Shown in pieces: positions 8,706 through 17,695 of a DNA stretch of 64,000 nucleotides. The stretch lies in contig NZ_KE384019.1 in the NCBI RefSeq assembly GCF_000423445.1, positions 84,885 through 148,884 on the forward strand. The letters run 5' to 3'. Numbering within the stretch: position 1 is the stretch's first letter; every line of letters starts with the position of its first letter. This DNA comes from Acidipropionibacterium thoenii DSM 20276 (GTDB lineage: Bacteria; Actinomycetota; Actinomycetes; Propionibacteriales; Propionibacteriaceae). The translations under genes and the position numbers were made by a program. Under the pieces are notes generated by a model that was not told where the DNA came from, did no database searches, and saw only the letters and a program-made list of their open reading frames with translations.

Positions 8706-9629
8706 ATGGCACCAGCGCAGACATCGGCTTTCCATGATGATTCGAGGATGGCGGCTCCGCCGTCCGGGGCCGGGCAGGGTGCACCGGTGCCGCCCGGGGT
8801 CCAGGTGTTGTTCGCCATCACCGCGGTGCTCATCACAGTCACCCTGGCCCTGGGGTCGACGGTGTGCGCCACCGATGCCAGTGCATCGTGTCCGAACTGG
8901 CCGGGTTGCTACCTGGGGCGGCTGACCCCCAGCGCCCACACCCAGCCGGTGGTCGAGTTCGTGCACCGGGTGATCTCCAGCGCCGTCGGGCTGTTCGCGC
9001 TGGCCTCGGTGATCGTCGGGGTGATCTTCGCCGCCAGGGATCGCAAGCTTGTCGTGCTGCCGGTGGTCGCGCTGGCCGGAGCGCTGGCCTCCGGGGTGTT
9101 CGGGATGATGACCATCAAGTGGGGGATCAACAGTTTCGAGGCGGCCGTCGACCTGCTGGCGGCGCTGATCTCGATGGGCGCGATGTGGTGGGCCTTCTTC
9201 GTGGCCCGGCGTCCCGGCGTGGCCTGGCAGTGGCGCCCGGTGGTGCGGTTGGGGTCGGCAGCGACCGCCATGGCGGTGGTGGGCCACTTCCTCGCGGTGC
9301 TGGTGGCCGGCAGCGGGTCGCTGACACGGTGCATGGGCTGGGCCCTGCTGGTGCGGGGTAACGGTGACGGACCGCTGGCGGCCTGGATCGCACAGCAGGC
9401 CGTGATGGTGATCGGGGAGCTGCTGACGATCGCCGTGGTGATCGCCCGGCTGCGGCGTCGACGCAACGGCTGGGACCTGATCCTGGCCGGCCTCATCGTG
9501 GTCGTGCTGGCCGTCGGAGTGGTGATCGCGGCGGCCGGTGCCACTGACTGGCTGGGGGTCGTTCACGCCGTGGGTACCGTGCTGATCCTCAACCTCGTGA
9601 TGACCGGCACCATCCGCGACGCCGGTTGA
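8706..9629 (+). CDS. COX15/CtaA-like heme A synthase family protein (divergent)
   Basis: CtaA enzymes oxidise heme O to heme A for aa3-type cytochrome oxidase. The 307-residue protein has eight hydrophobic segments, an extracytoplasmic cysteine pair (CPNWPGC) and a heme-ligand region VVEFVHRVISS, with a second-half histidine in LGVVHAVGTVL. The ATG at 8706 follows GAGGAAGAG. It is oddly divergent: the positions where a histidine is expected in helices 4 and 8 read FEAAVDLLA and WIAQQAVM. The assignment to the family is fairly sure, but catalytic activity is not. It stands alone, convergent with an APC permease gene. Confidence 0.75.
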   Translation: MAPAQTSAFHDDSRMAAPPSGAGQGAPVPPGVQVLFAITAVLITVTLALGSTVCATDASASCPNWPGCYLGRLTPSAHTQPVVEFVHRVISSAVGLFALASVIVGVIFAARDRKLVVLPVVALAGALASGVFGMMTIKWGINSFEAAVDLLAALISMGAMWWAFFVARRPGVAWQWRPVVRLGSAATAMAVVGHFLAVLVAGSGSLTRCMGWALLVRGNGDGPLAAWIAQQAVMVIGELLTIAVVIARLRRRRNGWDLILAGLIVVVLAVGVVIAAAGATDWLGVVHAVGTVLILNLVMTGTIRDAG

Positions 9630-9639
9630 GCGGGCCCGC

Positions 9640-11037
9640 TCAGGCCTGGCGGCGGGACCTGACGATCACCATCGTGACGCCGATCGCCAGCCAGGCTGCC
9701 CCCACGACCAGCGCCAGGTGCGCTGCCTGGCTGAGCACGATGGCGATGATCAGCCCGCCGATCAGCGGGATGGCGATGTGGCGCCCACGGTGCTCGGTGC
9801 GGTGCCCGACCACGAAGTAGCCGATCACCGCGGCATGCAGGAACAGGAAGCCCACCATCGCCCCCACGGTGATCATCGAGGAGAGCAGTTCCAGCCCGTC
9901 GGGGCGGATGGCGGCCGCCACCGCGATGATCACGGTCAGCACCGCCGACACGATGACTGCGTTGCGGGGAGTGCCGGTGCGTGCGCTGACCTGCGCCAGC
10001 GCCCTGGGCAGGGTGCGGCCGCGGGCCATGCCGAACATCAGGCGGCTCACCGCGGCCTGGGCCACCATCGCCGAGAAGACCGGTCCGATCGTCTTGACCG
10101 CTGTCACCGCGGTGCCCATCCAGGTGCCGATCTGGGAGTCGAGCATCTGGTAGAAGGCGGTGCCCTGCTGCTCGGGATGTGCGGCGAGCACGTCCGGGCT
10201 GGTGGGGGAGAGCAGGGCGGCCAGGTAGGTCTGGATGACGAACAGCGCGCAGGCCAGGCTGAGGCAGACCATCAGGGCCCGACCGACCTGGCGGCTGGAT
10301 CCGGTGATCTCCTCGGCGAAGCCGGCAATGGCGTCGAAGCCCAGGAAGGACAGCACACCGATGGAGGCTGCGCCGAGCACCCCGGCGAGCTGGAACCCGT
10401 TCGATCCGGTCAACGGCGACAACCATCCGCGCTGTGGCCCGTGCTCGGCCAGCACCACCACGGCGGCGACCACGAAGACCGCCAGCAGGATGATCTCGGC
10501 CGCCAGCATGATGAAGCTCACGGTGGCTGTGGTCTTGACCCCGGCGAGGTTGAGAAGGGTCATCACGACGATCCCTGCGGCTGTGAAGACCCACACCGGG
10601 ACCCCTCCGATCAGCCGGTTGGCGGCGATCCCCAGGATCAGTGAGATCAGCGCCGGCATGAACAGGTAGTCCAGGGCGAGCATCCATCCGGCGATGAAAC
10701 CCGGTCGGCGTCCCAACCCGGCGGTGGCATAGGCGAAGACCGATCCGGCCCGGGGGATCGACTGGGACATCCGTGCGTAGGACCATGCGGTGAACGCCAC
10801 CGCCACCGTCGCGAGCAGGTAGACCAGCGCCACCGCGCCATGGCTCCGGGCGTCCAGTACCCCGAAGGTACCCATCGTGGAGGTGGGCCCGATGAACAAC
10901 AGCCCGTAGACCACCAGATTGCCCAGCGTCAGGCCGCGGTGCAGCTGACCGGTGCCCGGCCCGTGATCGGCCCGGCTGGTGCGGACATGCTGGCTGGCGA
11001 TGGGACTGGGCACCGGTTTCCTCGGAGAATCAGACAT
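9640..11037 (-). CDS. APC family amino acid/polyamine permease
   Basis: A 465-residue, about 12-helix secondary transporter of the amino acid-polyamine-organocation superfamily, likely proton coupled. The helix 1 motif is GLLFIGPTSTMGTFG, followed by PRAGSVFAYATAGLGRRPGFIAGW around helix 3 and SIGVLSFLGFDAIAGFAEE in helix 6, as in PuuP/YfnA-type permeases. Substrate cannot be read from sequence. A paralog is encoded at 15121-16503. It lies downstream of pepP on the same strand with a 98-bp gap, so it may be the second gene of that unit. Import of amino acids or polyamines next to GabT and an amidase suggests amine use as a nitrogen source; that is inference. Confidence 0.85.
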   Translation of the reverse strand: MSDSPRKPVPSPIASQHVRTSRADHGPGTGQLHRGLTLGNLVVYGLLFIGPTSTMGTFGVLDARSHGAVALVYLLATVAVAFTAWSYARMSQSIPRAGSVFAYATAGLGRRPGFIAGWMLALDYLFMPALISLILGIAANRLIGGVPVWVFTAAGIVVMTLLNLAGVKTTATVSFIMLAAEIILLAVFVVAAVVVLAEHGPQRGWLSPLTGSNGFQLAGVLGAASIGVLSFLGFDAIAGFAEEITGSSRQVGRALMVCLSLACALFVIQTYLAALLSPTSPDVLAAHPEQQGTAFYQMLDSQIGTWMGTAVTAVKTIGPVFSAMVAQAAVSRLMFGMARGRTLPRALAQVSARTGTPRNAVIVSAVLTVIIAVAAAIRPDGLELLSSMITVGAMVGFLFLHAAVIGYFVVGHRTEHRGRHIAIPLIGGLIIAIVLSQAAHLALVVGAAWLAIGVTMVIVRSRRQA

Positions 11038-11135
11038 CTGTGCTGCGCAGGCTGGCGAGCGAGTCTCGGGGCCCGGCGGACGTGTGGAGCAATCGTAGGC
11101 TCCGCGACGGCCGACGCAGCGGGCGCCTCCCCCAA

Positions 11136-12659
11136 TTACCTGGCGGCTCTGCCCCAGATCTCGGCCATCCAGTCCTCGACCTCATCGATCTGACGGGGGC
11201 AGTCCTTCGACAGCCACTCGCAGGGCCCGTCGGTGATGTGGATGTCGTCCTCGATCCGTATCCCGATGCCGCGGAACTCCTCGGGCACGAGAAGGTCAGT
11301 GGACTTGAAGTAGATGCCGGGCTCATCGGAGACGGTCATCCCCGCGCGCAGCGGCCCCGAGTAGTCCTGGCGGGCCGCCTCGGAGCAGTCGTGGACGTCA
11401 AGGCCCAGGTGGTGGCTGGTGCCGTGCACCATCCAGCGGCGGAACTGGCCGCCCTCCGGGGACAGCGCATCCTCGACCGGCACCGGCAGGATGCCCCACT
11501 CGTTCAGGTACTCGCAGATCACCCGGATCGCCGCCTGGTGGATCTCGCGGTGGTCGTGGCCGACGGTTGCGACCGCGGCGGCGGCGTCCTGGGCATCCAG
11601 CACAGCCTGGTAGACCCGACGCTGGGCGGGGCTGAACCTGCCCGAGACCGGAAGGGTGCGGGTGATGTCAGCGGTGTACAGCGAGTCGACCTCGATACCG
11701 GCGTCGATGAGCACCAACTCGCCAGGGCGGACCTCGCCGTCGTTGCGCATCCAGTGCAGTGTGTTGGCGTGGTCGCCTGCCGCGCAGATCGAGCCGTAGC
11801 CGACATTGTTCCCCAGGTGGCGGGCGTGCAGCCCGAAGGTTCCCTCCAGCCAGCGCTCCCCGCGGCCCTTCGCCACGGCGTCCGGCAGTTCGGCGATCAT
11901 CGCCTCGAAGCCGGTCCTGGACTTGCGGCAGGCGTCGCGCAGCTGCTCCAGCTCCCACTCGTCCTTGCAGAACCGGGCATCCGAACTCGCCGCGTAGAGC
12001 TCCTGGTCGGCCTGCTCGGTGCCGACCGAGCGCAGCGAATCGACGGTCTCGGTGACGCCGGGATCGGCATCACGGATGACCCGGACCTGCGGCCCGGCCT
12101 CCGAGATGGCCTCCTGGAGGCGCGATATGTCGCGGCACACCAGTCCGGTCATCGCCGTCATCTCCTCGAGCGACTCGCGCTTGCCGACCCACATCTCGCC
12201 ATAACTCGGGTCGGCGTAGAACTCCCGATCGGTGCGGGGAGCTCGCGGCTTGAAGTAGAGGACGTCGCGCAGCTGGGCGGAGTCGTCGATGACCAGCACG
12301 GCATTGGGCTCCCGGTCGGTGCCCAGCCCCGAGTAGTAGGCGAAGGCGCTGTTGGGCCGGAAGGGATAGTCGCAGTCGTTGTTGCGGGGCACCAGGGTGC
12401 CGGCCGGGATCACCAGTCGCTCGCCGGGGAACCGGGCCGCCAGGGCGGCACGATGAGCGGTGGCCGAGGGCACCGAGTCCAGCTGCTGCGGGAGGGTGGA
12501 GTCGTAGGGGGCCCAGCCGGTCGGGATGAACTCCACGAAGGCCCGGGAGAACGGCGTCTGGCGCTTGGGGAGCTTCTGCTCCTCGGCCGCCGTCAGCTCG
12601 GCCTGAGATTCGCGGCTGGTGGTTCCTGGCGTGCTCGTCGTCGACTGGACCTCTGTCAT
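11136..12659 (-). CDS. pepP: Xaa-Pro aminopeptidase (aminopeptidase P)
   Basis: A cytosolic M24B metallopeptidase that removes the N-terminal residue ahead of proline. The 507-residue protein has an AMP_N domain (FPGERLVIPAGTLVPRNNDC and the FAYYSGLG segment) and a C-terminal pita-bread fold. The metal ligands lie in LIDAGIEVDSLYTADITRT (two Asp), HGTSHHLGLDVHD (His), SDEPGIYF (Glu) and GIRIEDD (Glu). The ATG at 12659 is preferred to one 28 codons upstream because GAGGCGGG precedes it. It is divergent from gabT. A CRP-type palindrome lies in the shared 227-bp region, so cAMP-type control of both is possible. Confidence 0.92.
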   Translation of the reverse strand: MTEVQSTTSTPGTTSRESQAELTAAEEQKLPKRQTPFSRAFVEFIPTGWAPYDSTLPQQLDSVPSATAHRAALAARFPGERLVIPAGTLVPRNNDCDYPFRPNSAFAYYSGLGTDREPNAVLVIDDSAQLRDVLYFKPRAPRTDREFYADPSYGEMWVGKRESLEEMTAMTGLVCRDISRLQEAISEAGPQVRVIRDADPGVTETVDSLRSVGTEQADQELYAASSDARFCKDEWELEQLRDACRKSRTGFEAMIAELPDAVAKGRGERWLEGTFGLHARHLGNNVGYGSICAAGDHANTLHWMRNDGEVRPGELVLIDAGIEVDSLYTADITRTLPVSGRFSPAQRRVYQAVLDAQDAAAAVATVGHDHREIHQAAIRVICEYLNEWGILPVPVEDALSPEGGQFRRWMVHGTSHHLGLDVHDCSEAARQDYSGPLRAGMTVSDEPGIYFKSTDLLVPEEFRGIGIRIEDDIHITDGPCEWLSKDCPRQIDEVEDWMAEIWGRAAR

Positions 12660-12749
12660 GTGTGCCCGCCTCAGGGTAGGAATGTTGGGGACAACCGGTT
12701 GGCCACCCCCTCCGATTCTAGGCGCGGTCCCGCAATGAACCACTCGCAG

Positions 12750-12769
12750 AATGTGAGAAGTATCACATT
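12750..12769. promoter_or_regulatory. CRP/GlxR-type operator palindrome
   Basis: AATGTGA-N6-TCACATT is a perfect 7+7 inverted repeat that matches the consensus TGTGA-N6-TCACA bound by CRP-family regulators such as GlxR in actinobacteria. It lies 90 bp before the pepP start and 118 bp before the gabT start, in their divergent promoter region. Which gene it controls is not known. Confidence 0.75.
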
Positions 12770-12839
12770 TCGAGGTGGTGTTTCATAGGCTGACGTCCTT
12801 CCGCAGGAGAGTGCGAGTCGTGCGATTATTCGAAGAGGA

Positions 12840-12855
12840 GTGTCGAGTCCGACAC
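12840..12855. promoter_or_regulatory. Short inverted repeat upstream of gabT
   Basis: GTGTCG-AGTC-CGACAC is a perfect 6-bp inverted repeat 31 bases before the gabT start. It could be an operator or a 5'-leader hairpin. Nothing in the sequence names the regulator. Confidence 0.35.
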
Positions 12856-12886
12856 CCATCGTTCGATGGCAGAGGAAGTTCTTTTC

Positions 12887-14218
12887 ATGGCCGATCCGAT
12901 CTATCACCTCGCCCAGGAACGTCGGCTCGTCACCGCGCTCCCCGGCCCCCGGTCCAAGGAGCTCGCGGCCCGCCGCGATGCCGTGGTCGCCAGAGGTGTC
13001 GCGTCATCGTCCCCGTTCTACGTCGCGCAGGCCGATGGCGGCGTCCTCGTCGACGCCGACGGTAACTCGGTCATCGATCTGGGCGCGGGCATCGCCGTGA
13101 CCAGCGTCGGGGCCGCGGCCCCGCACGTGGTGCACAACGTCCAGGAGGCTGTGGCCCGGTTCACCCACTCGAGCTTCGCCACCACTCCCTACGAGGGGTA
13201 TGTGTCGGTCTGTGAACAGCTGGCCGAGCTCACTCCCGGCAGCTTCGCCAAGAAGACAGTCCTGGTGAACTCGGGTGCCGAGGCGGTCGAGAATGCCATC
13301 AAGATCGCTCGTCACGCGACCGGCCGGGCCGCTGTGGCGGTCGCTGAGAACGCCTTCCATGGACGTACGAACCTCACCATGGCGCTCACCACCAAGGCCA
13401 TGCCGTACAAGGTCGGATTCGGGCCCTTCGCCCCCGAGATCTACCACTTCCCGAGCAGCAATCCGTTCCGCGAACCCGAGCCCATCACCGGGGAGCAGGC
13501 CGCCCGTCGCGCCATCGACTACCTGGAGACGACGGTCGGCGCCGATCATCTCGCATGTCTGCTGCACGAGCCGATCCAGGGCGAGGGAGGGTTCATCGTC
13601 CCGGCGGACGGTTACCTCCCCACTCTGCAGGCCTGGTGCCGTGAGCACGGAATCGTCTTCATCCTGGACGAGATCCAGTGCGGTTTCTGCCGCTCCGGCA
13701 AGTGGTTCGCCTCCGAGTACGAGGGCCTGGAGCCCGACCTCATCACCACTGCCAAAGCGCTCGGCGGAGGTCTTCCGCTGGCGGCCGTGACAGGCCGGGC
13801 TGAGATCATGGACACCGCTCAGGCCGGTGGCCTGGGCGGGACCTACGGCGGCAATCCGGTGTCATGTGCGGCCAGCCTCGGTGCCATCGAGACGATGAAG
13901 GAGTGGGATCTGCCCGCTCGCGCGCGCGCCATCGAGTCCGCGATTCGCCGCAAGATCGGCCCGCTGGTGGGATCGGGGCCGATCGGCGAACTGCGTGGAC
14001 GCGGAGCCATGATGGCCGTCGAGTTCGTCAGGCCCGGCAGCAAGGAGCCCGACGCGGCCTTCGCCGGCCGGGTGGCCTCGCGGCTGCTTCACCAGGGCGT
14101 CATCGTGCTCACCTGCGGGATCTATGGGAACTGCGTGAGGTTCCTGCCCTCTCTCACGATTCCGGCCGACCTGCTCGACGAGGCCCTCGACCTGTTCGTG
14201 GCCGCCGCCTCCGACTGA
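12887..14218 (+). CDS. gabT: 4-aminobutyrate aminotransferase-like class III aminotransferase
   Basis: A PLP enzyme that transfers the amino group of GABA or a related omega-amine to 2-oxoglutarate. The 443-residue protein shows VNSGAEAVENAIKIAR, AFHGRTN, the PLP-binding aspartate in FILDEIQCGFCRSG, and the Schiff-base lysine in TTAKALGGGLPL. The ATG at 12887 is chosen because AGAGGAAG sits 8 bases before it; a start 7 codons earlier has none. Substrate could also be putrescine-derived, beta-alanine or another omega-amino acid. The neighbouring amidase and two APC permeases suggest an amine or polyamine catabolic block, probably under CRP-type control. Confidence 0.88.
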   Translation: MADPIYHLAQERRLVTALPGPRSKELAARRDAVVARGVASSSPFYVAQADGGVLVDADGNSVIDLGAGIAVTSVGAAAPHVVHNVQEAVARFTHSSFATTPYEGYVSVCEQLAELTPGSFAKKTVLVNSGAEAVENAIKIARHATGRAAVAVAENAFHGRTNLTMALTTKAMPYKVGFGPFAPEIYHFPSSNPFREPEPITGEQAARRAIDYLETTVGADHLACLLHEPIQGEGGFIVPADGYLPTLQAWCREHGIVFILDEIQCGFCRSGKWFASEYEGLEPDLITTAKALGGGLPLAAVTGRAEIMDTAQAGGLGGTYGGNPVSCAASLGAIETMKEWDLPARARAIESAIRRKIGPLVGSGPIGELRGRGAMMAVEFVRPGSKEPDAAFAGRVASRLLHQGVIVLTCGIYGNCVRFLPSLTIPADLLDEALDLFVAAASD

Positions 14219-14236
14219 CCGGCAGCACGGCACCGG

Positions 14237-14276
14237 CCCGGCGTCCAGGAATCAGTTTCTGTTCCAGGACGCCGGG
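14237..14276. terminator. Bidirectional terminator between gabT and the amidase gene
   Basis: CCCGGCGTCC (14237-14246) pairs perfectly with GGACGCCGGG (14267-14276), and GGAA/TTCC extends the stem inward. The structure overlaps the last codons of the minus-strand amidase gene, whose stop lies near the loop. Confidence 0.7.
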
Positions 14277-15124
14277 TCGATCGCTCCCCGGTAGGCAGGT
14301 AGTTCCACCGGGACGTCGCCGGGACGGAAGAAGTCCCACGGTCGGGTCACCCCGGCGGTGCCGACGCGTCGAGTCCGGTGCACCCGGTCCGAGGACAGCA
14401 CGGCCTCGAAGCAGCCGGGGCGCTCGTCGTCGATCCCACTGACCCACTCGCCCTCGGGGCCGAACAGGGCCGAGACACCAACGCCGACCGGACCAGCGGC
14501 ATTGACGGTGAGGAAGTTGACCTGCTGGGTGATCGAGTTGGCCCGAGCGATCACCATCTCCTGGGGGCGGTCCGGGGTCGTCGTCTTCACCGGATTGATG
14601 ATCGTCTCGGCGCCCATCCAGGCCAGGTTCCGTGAGATCTCGGGGAACCAGGAGTCGAAGCAGATGCACAGACCGAAGCGGCCGACTCCCTCGATGTCGA
14701 AGACGCACAGCTGGCTTCCCGGCGTGTACGGCTCGGTGGGCCGCCAGGGGAAGATCTTGCGGTAGCTGGCGGTGAGGTCCCCGTCGGGCGAGAGGACCAC
14801 AGCGGTGTTGAACAGTGCCCCCTCGGGGCCGCTCTCGCAGACGCTGCCCGGGATCAGCCAGACACCGAGGCGTCTGGAGATCGCGGCCAGAGCGGTGACA
14901 AGAGGCCCGTCCAGAGGTTGGGCCGCAGCGCGCAGCTGAGCTTCCCGAGCCTGATCCGGGACCCCGTCAGCGAACAGGTGGAGCTCGGGCCACACCAGCA
15001 TCCCGGTTCCCGGATGCCGGTCCAGGAGATCGCGGCAGGCGTTCTCGAAAACGGCCAGAGGGGTCCCGAGCGGAACGGGGGTCCCCTGGACCCCGAGAGC
15101 CATCAGCTCGTGGCGCTGACTCAC
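14252..15124 (-). CDS. Nitrilase-superfamily carbon-nitrogen hydrolase
   Basis: A 290-residue amidase of the nitrilase fold. The Glu-Lys-Cys triad is visible in LVWPELH (Glu), YRKIFPW (Lys) and CICFDSWFPE (Cys). Members include omega-amidase, N-carbamoylputrescine amidase and beta-ureidopropionase, and the sequence does not choose between them. It starts with GTG at 15124, and GTGA overlaps the TGA stop of the upstream permease gene by 4 bases, so transporter and hydrolase are translationally coupled. That argues that the permease brings in the substrate of this enzyme or a close relative. The stop lies inside a terminator shared with gabT. Confidence 0.87.
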   Translation of the reverse strand: MSQRHELMALGVQGTPVPLGTPLAVFENACRDLLDRHPGTGMLVWPELHLFADGVPDQAREAQLRAAAQPLDGPLVTALAAISRRLGVWLIPGSVCESGPEGALFNTAVVLSPDGDLTASYRKIFPWRPTEPYTPGSQLCVFDIEGVGRFGLCICFDSWFPEISRNLAWMGAETIINPVKTTTPDRPQEMVIARANSITQQVNFLTVNAAGPVGVGVSALFGPEGEWVSGIDDERPGCFEAVLSSDRVHRTRRVGTAGVTRPWDFFRPGDVPVELPAYRGAIDPASWNRN

Positions 15125-16503
15125 GCAGCGTCGCCCATCTCGGGCGGGGGACGGTGGAACCCACGAGTGAGCCAGGTGAGCACACCGATTCCGATCACGA
15201 GCCATGAGCCTCCCACCACCAGGGCAGGGGTGTCGAGCTGAGTGAGCAGGTAGAAGACCACGAGCACTCCGAGGCCGGGCAGCAGATAGCCCACCAGGCG
15301 TCCGGGTCCCTTGCCCTGGGCAGCATGTCTGCGAGACAGCGCGATGGCCGAGACGTTGACCATCCCGAAGGCGATGAAGGCTCCGAAGTTGATGAACGAC
15401 GTGGAGGTGCTCACGTCGAGCAGGCAACCGATGAGACCGACCGCTGCGACCACGAGGATGGCATTGCGGGGAGTCCCGGTATGCCTGGACACCACGCCGA
15501 AGAACCGCTTCGGCAGGACGCCGTCGCGACCCATCGCGAACATCAGGCGGGAGGCGGAGGCCTGGGCGGCGATCCCGGAGGCGAACTGGCCGACGATGAG
15601 ACCGGTCAGGAAGACCGCCGACAGCAGCGCTCCGCCGATGCTCTTGGCGATCTCGAAGGCCGCCGAGTCGATGTCGACGACCTGCACCAGGGGATGCACG
15701 AGTTCGGTGAAGTACGTCGACACGACGAAGATGCCGCCGCCTACCAGAGCCGTCAACATGATGGCCTTGGGGATGGTACGTCGGGCATCGACCGTCTCCT
15801 CGGTCAGAGTGGTGACGGCGTCGAACCCCAGGAATGAGTAGGCGGCCGTCGCAGCGCCCGCAGACAGAGCCAGAATGCTGAATGGCGCCCCGGTGAACGG
15901 TGTCAGGCTGATCAGGCTGCGCCCGTGGTGAAGGACTGCGTAGATCGCGAACACGGTGAACAGGGCGATGACCAGGATCTCGACTGCCAGCAGCAGCAGG
16001 TTGGCCTTGTCGGCGACCTTGATGCCGAGGATGTTCAGCGCGGTGGTGGAGACGATGAAGATGAGAATCCACGCCCAGCCGGGCACCGCCGGGAAGGCGG
16101 CGTTGAGATAGGAGGCGCCGATCAACCAGATGACCATCGGGATGAAGACATAGTCGAGCAGGGAACCCCAACCCACCAGGAAACCGACATGGTTGCTGAC
16201 CATCCGTCGGACGTAGGTATAGGCCGACCCGGCCATCGGGATCTCCCGGGCCAGCCGGCCGTAGCTCGCTGCGGTGAGGAGCATGGCGACCAGGGCGATG
16301 AGATAGGAGCCGGCTGTTCCGCCGTGCGACTTGTCGGAGATGACGCCGAAGGTGCCGAGCACGATGATCGGCGCCAGGTAGGCCAGTCCGAAGGCCAACA
16401 CCGAGTGGAGTTGGAGCTGCGGTCGAAGGTTGTGCGAGGCGCTCGCGGGATCCCCGGGTCCGGTGCTTCCGACGACCGGCGGGGTGGTGGGTGTCGCTGA
16501 CAC
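15121..16503 (-). CDS. APC family amino acid/polyamine permease
   Basis: A 460-residue, 12-helix permease related to the one at 9640-11037. Typical segments are VLAFGLAYLAPIIVLGTFG in helix 1, IPMAGSAYTYVRRMVSNHVGF around helix 3, and AYSFLGFDAVTTLTEETVD in helix 6. The GTG at 16503 is preferred because GGGAAGGA lies shortly before it; the open frame continues 48 codons upstream without family similarity. It is the first gene of a two-gene unit with the carbon-nitrogen hydrolase. An amide or amine substrate is the best guess. A 393-bp promoter region separates it from the divergent zinc-ribbon gene. Confidence 0.86.
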   Translation of the reverse strand: MSATPTTPPVVGSTGPGDPASASHNLRPQLQLHSVLAFGLAYLAPIIVLGTFGVISDKSHGGTAGSYLIALVAMLLTAASYGRLAREIPMAGSAYTYVRRMVSNHVGFLVGWGSLLDYVFIPMVIWLIGASYLNAAFPAVPGWAWILIFIVSTTALNILGIKVADKANLLLLAVEILVIALFTVFAIYAVLHHGRSLISLTPFTGAPFSILALSAGAATAAYSFLGFDAVTTLTEETVDARRTIPKAIMLTALVGGGIFVVSTYFTELVHPLVQVVDIDSAAFEIAKSIGGALLSAVFLTGLIVGQFASGIAAQASASRLMFAMGRDGVLPKRFFGVVSRHTGTPRNAILVVAAVGLIGCLLDVSTSTSFINFGAFIAFGMVNVSAIALSRRHAAQGKGPGRLVGYLLPGLGVLVVFYLLTQLDTPALVVGGSWLVIGIGVLTWLTRGFHRPPPEMGDAA

Positions 16504-16896
16504 AGGGATGTCCTTCCCTCGGCTCCGTCCCGGAGGGCTCCGTGACGGTGGCGGGGTCGAATTCTGATGCCGGCCCGTTGGCAGGAGAGTAATTGTTCTG
16601 GTGCGTGACTGACGGCACTGTCCGTGGCTGTGATTTGGTTGTAACAATGCGGTGAGTGCGACCCCCGAGATTCCCGAGCGACGCCGTGACTACCGGGCAA
16701 TACATCGTCGAGAGACTGCCCGGCGATATTTCCCGACACGAGTGCGCGGTGCCATTGCCGGTGCCGAACCAGCTGGCAGGCGACTCGGGTGGAACGCCAT
16801 CACCATCGTGACAGCGGGCCGAGCGACTAGGCTGAGCCGGACAGGTTCAAGGGTGGCGACGCCGTCACCACCCGTTTCCGAGGAGGCCCGAGTCCT
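16504..16896. other. Divergent intergenic region with inverted repeat
   Basis: No gene is supported here. CCGGGCA (16693-16699) and TGCCCGG (16717-16723) form a 7-bp inverted repeat that could be an operator for the permease unit. A TAGGCT -10-like hexamer at about 16829 precedes the zinc-ribbon gene, whose AGGAGG ribosome site is at 16881-16886. Confidence 0.4.
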
Positions 16897-17637
16897 GTGA
16901 AAGCTGCACCGCAGGAGCAATGGCGACTGCTCGACGTCGCCGAGACCGATCGCCAACTGGCCCGGGCCGCGCACCGTCGAAAGACACTGCCCGAGCTCGC
17001 CGAGCTGGCGGAGCTGGCCGGAAAGCGCCGCGAGATGGCCGAGGAGGTCGTCAGGCTGGCCACCGAGGTGTCCGATGCCCAGGAGGAGGAGGCCCAGGTC
17101 GAGCACGACCTCGAGCCGGCCAGGGCCCGCCTGGAGCGCAACCAGAGGACGGTCGACGACGGGCTGCTGTCCGACCACAAGGCACTGGTGAGTCTCACCG
17201 AGGAGATCGAGCACCTCAAGCACCGGATCTCCGAGCTGGAGGACACCGAGCTGGAGGCGATGCAGCGCCTCGAGGATGCTCAGAAGGCCCATCAGGACGC
17301 CGACCACCTGCGGCTGGCCCTCGACGACCACATCCGTGGCGTCCTGAGGTCCCGGGATGACCAGTTCGCCCAGATCGACCATGAGCTCGCCCAGCTCGGC
17401 GAGCAGCGCCGGGCCCAGGCTGCCGGGGTCCCGGCCGATCTGCTCAAGCTCTACGAGACGCTGCGGACCAGGACTGGCCAGGGGGCCGGCCGGTTGCACC
17501 GCGGGGTGTGCGAGTCCTGCGGGATCACCATCAACGCCGCCGACCTGCGCCGCTTTGCATCGGCCCCCGAGGACGAGGTGCTTCGCTGCGAGGAGTGCGA
17601 CCGGATCCTGGTGAGGACCGCCGACTCCGGGCTGTGA
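16897..17637 (+). CDS. CT398-like coiled-coil protein with C4 zinc ribbon
   Basis: A 246-residue protein with a long antiparallel coiled coil (about residues 10-180, rich in Glu, Arg and Leu). A C-terminal C4 zinc ribbon follows: CESCG ... RCEECDRIL, two CxxC pairs. This matches the zf-RING_7/CT398 family, found next to NIF3-like genes and rnpB in many actinobacteria (Rv2229c in M. tuberculosis, from memory). The exact role is not known; nucleic-acid binding or a chaperone-like role has been suggested. It starts with GTG after AGGAGG. Here its NIF3-like partner is 29 kb away, and rnpB follows directly. Confidence 0.88.
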   Translation: MKAAPQEQWRLLDVAETDRQLARAAHRRKTLPELAELAELAGKRREMAEEVVRLATEVSDAQEEEAQVEHDLEPARARLERNQRTVDDGLLSDHKALVSLTEEIEHLKHRISELEDTELEAMQRLEDAQKAHQDADHLRLALDDHIRGVLRSRDDQFAQIDHELAQLGEQRRAQAAGVPADLLKLYETLRTRTGQGAGRLHRGVCESCGITINAADLRRFASAPEDEVLRCEECDRILVRTADSGL

Positions 17638-17684
17638 GTCGCGGCAGGGTTCCTGGGAGGGCGACGGAGGGGACCGGGTAGCGG

Positions 17685-17690
17685 TAGGCT
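17685..17690 (+). promoter_or_regulatory. -10 box of rnpB
   Basis: TAGGCT lies 6 bases upstream of the inferred 5' end of RNase P RNA. The same hexamer precedes the RDD gene, which supports it as a housekeeping -10 box here. No clear -35 box is seen. Confidence 0.5.
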
Positions 17691-17695
17691 GTCGG

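Noticed and set aside
11040..12788. A 582-codon plus-strand frame opposite pepP
   Set aside because: Antisense to a peptidase with all metal ligands; no domain of its own.
16621..16660. TGTGATTTGGTTGTAACA near the permease promoter as a second CRP site
   Set aside because: Only the left half fits; the right half is TGTAA rather than TCACA.
14252..16705. An 817-codon frame across the amidase and the permease
   Set aside because: Upstream of GTG 15124 it is low-complexity Arg/Gly/Pro sequence in the wrong frame of the permease gene.
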